Positions 38,919-46,515 of a stretch of 49,751 nucleotides of DNA are shown piece after piece (positions within the stretch are counted from its first letter, which is position 1; every line of letters begins with the position of its first letter). The notes under the pieces were generated by a model that saw nothing but the letters and a program-made list of their open reading frames with translations, had not been told where the DNA came from and did not search any database. The position numbers were made by a program, and so were the translations under genes. The DNA is from Terrimicrobiaceae bacterium (GTDB lineage Bacteria; Verrucomicrobiota; Verrucomicrobiia; Chthoniobacterales; JAATET01), in contig JAQTOP010000014.1 in NCBI GenBank assembly GCA_028713285.1, forward strand, positions 1-49,751, in the 5' to 3' direction.

Positions 38919-40025
38919 TCAGGAAAATTGCTCAAACGATAGCCCGTGGTCGGAGGAAAACGGCAGGGGACCGGGGATGACAGAAGGAGGCCATACCTGC
39001 GGCCGTGCCTCCCGGTCCTCGAACTGGGAGTTCACGATTTCGATCAATGCATCCGCGAAGCGGCCGATTTCCGTCACCAAAAACGTGGCCGGCAAAGGGC
39101 AGAGATAGGGCAGCAGGTCGTTGGCGTGCAAAACCAGCTTCAACTCCCCGGGCACGCACACGTGACGCTCGAGAATCGCCATGATTACGCCGGAAGCGGC
39201 AACGTCGGGATAGATCAGCAGCCCCTCCGGATGCCGTTGCTGAGCCCAGAGGGCATGGAATTGCTCATATCCATAGTGAGCGAGGCGACGCTGAGCCCGC
39301 GTGGGAACGCGCATCCATTCATTGCGGGTTTCCAAGCCGAGTTCTCCGGCCGCTTCGACGATCGCCCGGTGGAAATCCAGGTCCTGCGATTGAGACGTCC
39401 CAATATGGCTGATGATCCCGACCGACCGGCACCCCTGCAGGCGAAGCTGCTCCAAGCCGGTCCGCATGATCTGCCCAGGATCGCTGCAATATCCATTTTT
39501 CAGGGAACGATCCATCGTCAACATCGCGGAGGGAATCCGTGCGTTTAGTATCCAGTCCGGATCACCCTCGCGGATCAAAGGTGCGATCAGCGATTGGATT
39601 TCGCGCCTCTCGATCGCCCTCTTCAATGAAGGCAGCATCACCTTCTGCTCGTTTTCCGGGCGATCGTCCGACCAGATCAGACTCTTCACGCCCTGCACGG
39701 CCAGCTTCCGTTGCAATTCCAGTCCCACCGCCCGGTAAAAGTCCGAGTCGTCCCTCCAAAAAAGTCCGTTGAGATAAATCCCGGCACAGGTGTGGACAGG
39801 GGCCACACCGCGCACGTAGGTCGCCCTCTTGTCCCTGCGGTCCAGCAACCCTTCCGAGTGGAGGCGGGCCATCGCCATATGCACCGTCCGGACGCTCGTT
39901 CCCATCTGTTTGGCGAGCGCGCCCGTGGATGGCATCCTGGACCCGGGAGCGAATACCCCCTCGACAATCTGCGTGCGAACGAAATCTTCGACCTGCTGGT
40001 GCAGAGGCTGCTGTTTGATGAGCAT
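38919..40025 (-). CDS. GntR-family regulator with LacI-type ligand-binding domain
   Basis: 368 residues from ATG 40023-40025 (GTG 40026 is adjacent). Residues 5-72 are a GntR winged helix: PLHQQVEDFVRTQIVEGVFA, PGSRMPSTGALAKQMGTSVR, TVHMAMARLHSEGLL. From ~80 a periplasmic-binding-protein-like sensor follows, with AGIYLNGLFWRDDSDFYRAV, SVGIISHIGTSQSQDLDFHR, GLLIYPDVAASGVIMAILER and a closing TEIGRFADALIEIVN. Such regulators sense sugars. It lies 47 bp before PEP-CTERM gene 2 and is the only intact one of three cassette copies. Probably controls this locus. Confidence 0.88.
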   Translation of the reverse strand: MLIKQQPLHQQVEDFVRTQIVEGVFAPGSRMPSTGALAKQMGTSVRTVHMAMARLHSEGLLDRRDKRATYVRGVAPVHTCAGIYLNGLFWRDDSDFYRAVGLELQRKLAVQGVKSLIWSDDRPENEQKVMLPSLKRAIERREIQSLIAPLIREGDPDWILNARIPSAMLTMDRSLKNGYCSDPGQIMRTGLEQLRLQGCRSVGIISHIGTSQSQDLDFHRAIVEAAGELGLETRNEWMRVPTRAQRRLAHYGYEQFHALWAQQRHPEGLLIYPDVAASGVIMAILERHVCVPGELKLVLHANDLLPYLCPLPATFLVTEIGRFADALIEIVNSQFEDREARPQVWPPSVIPGPLPFSSDHGLSFEQFS

Positions 40026-40095
40026 CACTTTATTCTTAGTAAATAGCCGATACGAAATAGATTCAAGAGCGTCAATACTTTTCTTACAAATTTGC
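40026..40095 (-). promoter_or_regulatory. Promoter of the GntR gene, duplicated at 41343-41400
   Basis: On the minus strand TTGAC, AATCTATTT, CTATTTAC, AGAAT and AAG stand in the same order and spacing as in the remnant upstream of PEP-CTERM gene 3. TTGACG can serve as -35; the -10 is unclear. The conservation itself suggests these blocks matter (promoter or autoregulatory site). Confidence 0.5.
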
Positions 40096-40164
40096 GGTCA
40101 CCTATCATCCGATCTCTGTAGCAGCCGATGAAATCTCACAAAAGAATCCCAGCTCGAAGAGAAA

Positions 40165-41259
40165 TCACGCGAGGTGACGCGCGCCCTGCACGTCGGCACC
40201 GCTGGATGGCACGCGGTCCGCTCGCCTCCGCCTCCGGAGCGCGATCAATCCCAGCAGTCCCGCTGCTGAGGCAGCTAGGGCAAGAATGCCCGGCTCCGGG
40301 ACTGCACTAAGCGCGGAAAACGTGCCCGGATCGCTGCTATACAAGCGCAGGGAGTCGAAATCCGCGTCAAGGGCGGTGCCTGCTGCATAGAATCCGGAAA
40401 TGCCCGTCTGGCCCAGGACACCCGACGCAGTGGTGACCGGTGCGGGATTTCCTGCGAATGTCGTTGCATCGATATTAAAGGTCGCTACGGAAAAGGCGTC
40501 GGTTGCTGTATTGATCTCCCCGGTCCCCGTCGTCCCGAACAGCTTCATCGTGATCAGTCCACTGGCATCCGTATTGAAAGTGAAGCCCATGTGATACGTT
40601 TCGCCATCATTTTGCAGGAAGCCGGCGCCAAAGCTGTCAAGAACCGCCCACCCGGGGTTGACCAGCGAGCCCTGGCCGCTCACCAAATTGAAATTGCTGA
40701 TTGCAGGGGATTGGGTTTGAACCTGGAGCCGGAAACTGGGCCCTATGCCGCCAAAGATAATTCCCAATGGACTGCCGGCGCTGGGAAACGCAACAGGACC
40801 ATTGGACCATTGGTTGTCGCCCGGAACCGCCGTGTTGCGCCGGACAAAATAATCGAATCCGCCTTGCAATACGGCAAAGGTATTCGCGCCGTTCACCACC
40901 GTGCCGCCATACAAGGCGTTCAAGGTATTGGCCGTGCCCGTTTGCGTAAAGAAAGCGGACGAATTAAAAAAGGCCGTGCCATCCGTTGTGACGTGGAGGT
41001 AGTCGCCTCCCCCCGCCGCCAGGGGGTTCGTTCCAATGACTGTGCTGGTGAGCCGGGGATCCGCGGTGTTGAGCGAACCTGTGCCGCCGATCGAAACCAT
41101 ATCGGTCGGACCACCTGTTCCTCCGCTGCTGCCATTGAAATCGGCCTCGAAGACGATGGTCGCATTTGCGCTTCCGACGCAGAGCAGGAAAGAGGCGGCC
41201 AGGGCGGCAAACCTCGACGGAATCCGCCGGGCATGGAATTGTCGAGAGAGTTTCTTCAT
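40165..41259 (-). CDS. PEP-CTERM protein 3
   Basis: 364 residues from the ATG at 41257-41259 (MKKLSRQFHARRIPSRFAAL). Signal peptide ALAASFLLCVGSANA; mature start TIVFEADFNGSSGGTGGPTD. The sorting signal VPEPGILALAASAAGLLGLI with ALRRRRRADR is almost identical to that of protein 2, but ends in a 15-residue polar tail. The internal sequence is the most divergent of the three (SFRLQVQTQSPAISNFNLVS), although the YHMGFTFNTDASGLITMKLF block is kept. Upstream lies the decayed 5' end of a second GntR gene. Confidence 0.88.
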   Translation of the reverse strand: MKKLSRQFHARRIPSRFAALAASFLLCVGSANATIVFEADFNGSSGGTGGPTDMVSIGGTGSLNTADPRLTSTVIGTNPLAAGGGDYLHVTTDGTAFFNSSAFFTQTGTANTLNALYGGTVVNGANTFAVLQGGFDYFVRRNTAVPGDNQWSNGPVAFPSAGSPLGIIFGGIGPSFRLQVQTQSPAISNFNLVSGQGSLVNPGWAVLDSFGAGFLQNDGETYHMGFTFNTDASGLITMKLFGTTGTGEINTATDAFSVATFNIDATTFAGNPAPVTTASGVLGQTGISGFYAAGTALDADFDSLRLYSSDPGTFSALSAVPEPGILALAASAAGLLGLIALRRRRRADRVPSSGADVQGARHLA

Positions 41260-41309
41260 GGCTTTCGAGGGAATTTGGGGAGGGTTATTTACCGTTGCTG
41301 AATTTGCAG

Positions 41310-41400
41310 CGCGGGGGAGGCTGTTGTTCGACAAGCGTCGCTTGATTCTGGGTAAATAGGCGGTCGGAAATAGATTGCGATTTGTCAACAACTTTTTGGC
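41310..41400 (-). pseudogene. 5' remnant of a second GntR regulator gene
   Basis: On the minus strand this region repeats the GntR promoter and first codons: TTGAC..., AATCTATTT, G-CTATTTAC, AGAAT-AAG, then ACGCTTGTCGAACAACAGCC, against ATGCTCATCAAACAGCAGCC in the intact gene (14 of 20 positions). The start codon ATG has become ACG. Homology fades after CAGCCTC, so the body of the gene is gone and the sequence passes straight into the PEP-CTERM gene 3 leader. Confidence 0.8.
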
Positions 41401-41459
41401 GAACCCTGCCGCCGACGAGTCCCTTTCCTCTGTAAGGCTGGCGAAAATTCACGCCGGGG

Positions 41460-42716
41460 GGCGGGGCGGAATTGTGGCACAAGCTGTCGCACCGGGCCGG
41501 CACCGGCGAGGGTCTCGTAACCGACTCGCCATGCCCCAGGTGCCGGGGCGACGTCCAGCGTCTGCGGCCCCCAACCGGCAAAGGACGCCAGTTCCGGCAC
41601 GCGGACATCGCTCGACATCTTCACGTTTGCGCCCCAGCGCGCCGCCAGGTGTGCCGTATTTGCTCTTCAGCAAGCGCCGGAAATTGGCATCGGCCTCCGG
41701 GCCATACTCCAGGAAGGTGTCCTGCTCGCCGTGCTTCATTTCGGCATGCGGCTCCATGTAGGAGACAACATTGGAATCGGCGCTAAAACGGCGGATCGAA
41801 TCCTGATACATCCCCATCTCGGCATCCTGGCCGCCGCCGGCATTCCACGACAAGACACCCTGCCCTCCCAGATAAGGGCTCATCAGATTGTGAAAGTTGC
41901 CGGTGAATCCGGGCATCTTGAGCTGGTTCTGCCCGCGATAGCGGTTGAGGATTCATGCCGGTTCGTAGCCGGCCGTTGGCACCGGGGTTCACCGCCACCG
42001 GCAACTGGCGCTTTTTGGCCTCGGCCAAAGCCCAGTCCAGATAGCCGTAGTTATCATCCCGTCGGCGCCGTCGGTGTTGAGAGCGCCATAAAAAACCGCG
42101 ATCCCCGCCCGCTGCTGCTCTTTGGCCCAGTCGAACTCCTTGATAAAATCATAGGTGGTCTCGGTCTCTCCCTTGGCATCTGCCACGGCCAGTAGTAATG
42201 GCGGAAGCAGAATTTGTCCCAACGGTCGGAGATACATTGGCACCTCTACCTGCGCCGTGGTCGCACCGGCGGGCTTGACCTTCTCGACGAGGGGTTGCAA
42301 ATCCCCGCCGCTCATCGCTGCGAGAATGGTCACCTTGTTCGCGGAGCAATAGGCGACAATGGCTCCCTGCCCTTCGGCCTCGTAGATCGTCGACTTCGCG
42401 CCATCGCCCGACTTGATTGCCACCCCGGCAGCCCGCTCAAATCGCAAACGTATTTTGCCTGCAGCAGCTTTGCCTTGTTCGCATCTTCACAGGTGATCTC
42501 CAGCACCGAACCGGCCGCCTCCCGGCGGAAGGAACCCGAAACCACTCCGTAACCGCGCAATGCTGCGTCGGGAAGCGATTCAGCCTCCCCAGCAGGAACG
42601 TCCGCACTCGATTTCGCTCCGGCTTGCGCCGCGACTGCCGCCCGGGCGGATCCAGAACAAGCCCAGAGGCAGCCGATCAGTCCGGCCAATGCCAGCGCCG
42701 GGTATTTTCTTATCAT
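41460..42716 (-). pseudogene. Decayed, truncated paralogue of the giant glycosidase-like gene
   Basis: Starts with its own signal peptide (MIRKYPALALAGLIGCLWAC) and lacks the Pro/Thr linker. It then follows the intact protein piecewise in different frames: LRGYGVVSGSFRREAAGSVL, then IVAYCSANKVTILAAMSGGD and KPAGATTAQVEVPMY, then (shifted) SDRWDKFCFRHYYWPWQMP, then GETETTYDFIKEFDWAKEQQ, then YGYLDWALAEAKKRQLPVAV, then MPGFTGNFHNLMSPYLGGQG, then VPELASFAGWGPQTLD and WRVGYETLAG. I count at least five frame changes. It stops where the intact protein has ~900 residues to go. Not translatable as one protein. Confidence 0.85.
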
Positions 42717-42792
42717 GGAGAATGGCTCTCATGGTTCGGAATCCGATTCCGGCGGTCGGATTGTTTTGGAATCCATGGGGATCGCAAGCCGC

Positions 42793-44709
42793 CTACGGTC
42801 GGATTGCCGATATCCGCGCTTTCCCAACTTTGACGTCCGCTGCGGCGCCGAGGCTGGTGTTATAATAGGTGCCGCCGGGCGTCGTCTCCGACTTCACCGC
42901 CTTGACGAGATAAGTGTAGGCCCCCGGGGCGACGCCGGCATCGGTCCAGGTGGTGCCCGTCACGGGCGCGCCCGATGGATTGCCAGCGCTGGCCGGGACG
43001 CCGCTCCTGCGGACAAAGGGACCGCCCGGCGATGCCGCCCGATAGATATGGTAGCCGACCACACCGGGCGTCGGCGATGCCGCCCAACTTAGCACCACGT
43101 CCCTGCCCGTCACAGCCACAGGCGCACCGGGCGGAACGATGGGGTGGGCGCGCAATGTGGGATCTCCCATCAGGCCCAGATGCACCCCGCGGGGCTCCCC
43201 TCCCAGTTCGGGGTAACGATCCGCGGTGGATTCCTGGGTAAGCCGCCAGCAATCACCGATGCTCGCACCCAGGGCCATGCGGTGCATGACGACATTGGGG
43301 CGGCCCGCGGCAAGACAGGTCAGACCGTAGCCGTCGTTTGCCAGAACGGCGCGCAGCAGGTCGTCACGGCGATTCCAGTCGATAAAATAACTGCCGAACA
43401 GCATGGTGAAGACGGCAAGCGATTTCTTCCCTGCAAAGTCGGCGGTATTCGCAACGCCGGCGCAGTCCCAGCCGTCTTTTTTATAGGTTCCCCACCCGCA
43501 GCCATAGGCGAACAGGCGGCTTTCCGTGGGCAGCGTCGCAAGCCAGTCCCCTTTCTCGACGTTACCAATTCCCACCACGCTGGAAATCCGCCAGCCGCAG
43601 GCGCCGGGCGCCCCCCAGCCGGGACCGAGATCGCCGAACGTGTCGGCGTCAACCAGGCACTTTGACGGAACCGCCCACTGCCCCGTCCGCCACGCGTGGT
43701 CCTTGGCAAGGTAGCGGCGCAGCAGATCGGTCTCCGTAAGCGGCGCAAAGGCCGGCATATTGGAGAGATCGACACGGCCCACGGCGAGTTGAACGCCGGA
43801 ACCGGGAATGGTGCTTTGGTCGAAACGTCCGTCGCCGATCACATTGGCGTTATTGTCTCCGCCCGACTGCATGTGATACGGAGCATTCACGCTTCTGTCG
43901 GTCCAGTTGCCCGCCAGGTTTCCGTAGTATGCGTCGGCCGGCCAGGCGCCGATGTGCTGGCCATGGCCATCCGGTGCCAGCTTGCCTGCATACGGCACGG
44001 GAACATGCCCGATGACGAGCACATGGCTGACGCCGGGATCGGACGCAACGTCGGCCTTTACCTGGGTCTTGATCGCCTTGATCACGGAGCCGTCGGCGTC
44101 GCCATTGCTGCCCGCCGCGCCCTTCCATTCCGTCCCGAATGTGCAGGTGCTCCGCGGCACGTCATGGCGAATCACGTTCCATCCATCGGAGGCGAGATCC
44201 GCCTGAAACCGCGCCAGCTCCGCGGACAGGGGCCCGGCTTGCGTCTTGTCCACGAGCAGCACCGCCGTCCCGCGCCTGTCCACGAGGGGAAGGTTTATTG
44301 CGGCAGCCACATAACCATAGGATGTCGGATTCTTTTTTGGATCCGTTCCAGCGGCGCGGATGATCTGATACTCGTAAGCGGAGCCGGGCAACACATTGGA
44401 GTCCGTCCAGGTGTCCGCAGTGGCGGGCAGGTTGGATGCCACATGGGTAAAGCCTTTCGCGCTGTTCCAGGTCCGGCGGTTGATACTGTATCCGGCGCCG
44501 CCAGGCAGATTGATCCACGAGAGCGTGATTTTCGGCGGCGAGGCTTGCACCGCGGCCTGGGCTTGCACGACGTAATCCGATGGAGCCGCAGCCCAAACGG
44601 CCGGGGCGAACCCAGGCACACAGGCAAGCACGGCCAGGACTCTATCAATCCGTGCCATGCGCTGGAGTCTGTTACAGAATGAAACGAGAGGGTTCGCGCT
44701 GTTGAACAT
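42793..44709 (-). CDS. Secreted protein with gingipain-like (C25-type) fold and fibronectin type III ends
   Basis: 638 residues from ATG 44707-44709; ATG 44656-44658 (MARIDRVLAVLACVPGFAPA) gives a cleaner signal peptide. Residues ~50-120 are FnIII-like (ITLSWINLPGGAGYSINRRT). The middle resembles C25/caspase-fold peptidases: GTAVLLVDKTQAGPLSAELA, RFQADLASDGWNVIRHDVP, HVLVIGHVPVPYAG, HIGAWPADAYYGNLAG, GVQLAVGRVDLSNMP and TMLFGSYFIDWNRRDDLLRA. The C-terminus is another FnIII (VVLSWAASPTPGVVGYHIYR). I cannot point with confidence to a catalytic His-Cys pair, so peptidase activity is open. No sorting signal at the end. Confidence 0.6.
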   Translation of the reverse strand: MFNSANPLVSFCNRLQRMARIDRVLAVLACVPGFAPAVWAAAPSDYVVQAQAAVQASPPKITLSWINLPGGAGYSINRRTWNSAKGFTHVASNLPATADTWTDSNVLPGSAYEYQIIRAAGTDPKKNPTSYGYVAAAINLPLVDRRGTAVLLVDKTQAGPLSAELARFQADLASDGWNVIRHDVPRSTCTFGTEWKGAAGSNGDADGSVIKAIKTQVKADVASDPGVSHVLVIGHVPVPYAGKLAPDGHGQHIGAWPADAYYGNLAGNWTDRSVNAPYHMQSGGDNNANVIGDGRFDQSTIPGSGVQLAVGRVDLSNMPAFAPLTETDLLRRYLAKDHAWRTGQWAVPSKCLVDADTFGDLGPGWGAPGACGWRISSVVGIGNVEKGDWLATLPTESRLFAYGCGWGTYKKDGWDCAGVANTADFAGKKSLAVFTMLFGSYFIDWNRRDDLLRAVLANDGYGLTCLAAGRPNVVMHRMALGASIGDCWRLTQESTADRYPELGGEPRGVHLGLMGDPTLRAHPIVPPGAPVAVTGRDVVLSWAASPTPGVVGYHIYRAASPGGPFVRRSGVPASAGNPSGAPVTGTTWTDAGVAPGAYTYLVKAVKSETTPGGTYYNTSLGAAADVKVGKARISAIRP

Positions 44710-44799
44710 TTAGTGATTCAAGAATGATGTGGCGCACACCGCGGTCAACCGATAATAGAAGCGCGGCATACTCCTTAATAAATGCTAATTCCTGTTATC

Positions 44800-46278
44800 C
44801 TATTTTTCAGTGACTTTATCGGCAGCAATTCCGTTCCGCCCCAATCCCGCCAATAACTGCTTCAAACACGACGCCATGATCTCATTGTACCGTTTGTCAG
44901 TCTGACGAAACACGTATCCGTTGGGCCGCGCTGCGTTAATTTCAACTTTGATGCCTCCGCCATTGTCGTTTGGAATATCAACCTTGGCGGACTGCGTGCT
45001 CCCGTCGGCAAACGTGAGATCTATGCTGTGTTCGCCTTTGACGGTGTAGCCGAGCTGGAAATAGAGGTCGAGGTATTTCCCTTCCCGCTCATACGTCACG
45101 CGCTGCCGTCGGACGGGCTCGATATATTCCCATCGCGCGCCTTTCGGCCCGGTGATCACGATATCCTTGATCTGCTTATCGGCTGGCGCGCCCAGCGTGC
45201 GCACGCAGCCGTTGTGCTGTTCGAAGTCGTTGTCCCGGCTCCGCGCGTCACTGCCCATGCTCCAATATTCGGCGACAAGCCGGCCCTCGGGCGCCGTTTG
45301 CATCGCTGGCCTATCTTGAAATCCAGCATGCATCGGCACGAATTGGAAACAATCCACCGCTTTGGACCCGAGCCCGGCCTTCGCGGCCTCGTCAGGCGCC
45401 AATGCCACATAATCATTGGCAGCCTGCTCATAAATGCGGCGCCCCGCGGCATGAATAAGCGCCGGCGTGCTCCACATATTGCGCCGGTGGAATTCGGATA
45501 AAGGGTGCGGGCCGGAATCCAGAAACGCGATGGGATCTCCCGGATCGCGCGTAAGACAATAGGCAAAATAATTCTGAACCTGCGAATCGCACGCCTTCAA
45601 AATGCTCAATTCATCCGCAAAATAGTATGTGCTATAACCGTCATTGCCCGCGCATGGGCACCAGTAAAGCGGCAGTCCCGTCTCAAACAGGCGCTGATAG
45701 GAAAGCGAATCGTAGTCGCTGTTGCATTCGCGCACGTTCTGCTCCGGCGGCGCGCGGCCGATGCTGCAATACACGGCGCGCACCTTTCGCTTGAGCAACT
45801 CCGGCTCGCGATTGAACGCCGCGACGATGTCCCGGCCACTGCCGACAGTAACGATGACCACGGGCTCCGGCGACGCGCGCAGCACGGAGAGAATCATTTT
45901 CACCGCGCCCTGGAATTCGTCCGGTTGATCGAGCGCCTTGTCGTCGCGGCTGCGCAGACGCTGGCCGAGCCCGATGACGCAGGGCACGGTGCGCCCGGTG
46001 ATGCGCATCATTTGCCGCACCGCAGACGCTCCCGTGTGCTTTTGCTGCGCTACGCCCAGGTCGAGGATGATGCCCTTGATATCGAACTCCTTCAGCGCAA
46101 AGACGCACGCAAGGTCAAAGTGGTCGTCCGCATCCCAGTGCGGATGGAAAAGGTCCGTCGAATAAATCAGCGGGATCTTGTGCGAAATGTCCCCGGCACG
46201 GCACGGCACGACGAACGCGGCCAGGAAGATCAGAGGAAACGCAACCGACCCACGCCGGTTTATTGCAAGTAATCGCAT
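44800..46278 (-). CDS. Secreted nucleoside-hydrolase-like protein
   Basis: 492 residues; signal peptide AFPLIFLAAFVVPCRA. The first ~300 residues follow the inosine-uridine nucleoside hydrolase fold: PLIYSTDLFHPHWDADDHFD (the acidic cluster stands where IUNH has DxDxxxDD), LACVFALKEFDIKGIILD, GQRLRSRD, EPVVIVTVGSGRDIVAAFNR and AVYCSIGRAPPEQN. A C-terminal ~120-residue beta-rich module follows (ARWEYIEPVRRQRVTYEREG). Extracellular N-glycosidase-type activity on nucleosides or related ribosides is possible. A scrap of ribokinase lies directly upstream (46312-46450), hinting at an older ribose pathway here. Confidence 0.7.
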   Translation of the reverse strand: MRLLAINRRGSVAFPLIFLAAFVVPCRAGDISHKIPLIYSTDLFHPHWDADDHFDLACVFALKEFDIKGIILDLGVAQQKHTGASAVRQMMRITGRTVPCVIGLGQRLRSRDDKALDQPDEFQGAVKMILSVLRASPEPVVIVTVGSGRDIVAAFNREPELLKRKVRAVYCSIGRAPPEQNVRECNSDYDSLSYQRLFETGLPLYWCPCAGNDGYSTYYFADELSILKACDSQVQNYFAYCLTRDPGDPIAFLDSGPHPLSEFHRRNMWSTPALIHAAGRRIYEQAANDYVALAPDEAAKAGLGSKAVDCFQFVPMHAGFQDRPAMQTAPEGRLVAEYWSMGSDARSRDNDFEQHNGCVRTLGAPADKQIKDIVITGPKGARWEYIEPVRRQRVTYEREGKYLDLYFQLGYTVKGEHSIDLTFADGSTQSAKVDIPNDNGGGIKVEINAARPNGYVFRQTDKRYNEIMASCLKQLLAGLGRNGIAADKVTEK

Positions 46279-46311
46279 ATTTACAGTGTCACTCCTGTTG
46301 GTTCCGGCGAT

Positions 46312-46450
46312 TCAATCGCAACCAGAGTCGCTGGCAAAAGCATATTCGTCTGTGACGTCGGCGATTGAAAGGCGGTTGTTTGCGCCTCCCGCCACGGCGA
46401 TGACATTCTCCCCTGTCCGGGAAACAAGAATCAGGGCGACTTCCGCCATC
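46312..46450 (-). pseudogene. Ribokinase gene fragment
   Basis: Minus-strand translation contains EVALILVSRTGENVIAVAGG and ANNRLSIADV, then stops at 46312. This matches the sugar-kinase segment GVALIFVNGEGENVIGIHAG / ANAALSP of E. coli RbsK, about 35 codons from the middle of the protein. The rest of the gene is missing on both sides. It is a remnant, not a functional gene. Confidence 0.6.
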
Positions 46451-46454
46451 GGTG

Positions 46455-46515
46455 CTGTCGGCGGCACCGGCTCGCTGATCAATAATCCCGGACTCACCAC
46501 CTCGGTCGTCGGATT
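46455..46515 (+). pseudogene. Possible PEP-CTERM gene fragment in opposite orientation
   Basis: The plus strand reads GGTGSLINNPGLTTSVVG, close to GGTGSLNTADPRLTSTVIG of PEP-CTERM protein 3. At DNA level GGCGGCACCGGCTCGCT and CCCGGACTCACCACCTCGG align to that gene with few changes and one indel. Short, so chance similarity is possible. Confidence 0.35.
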
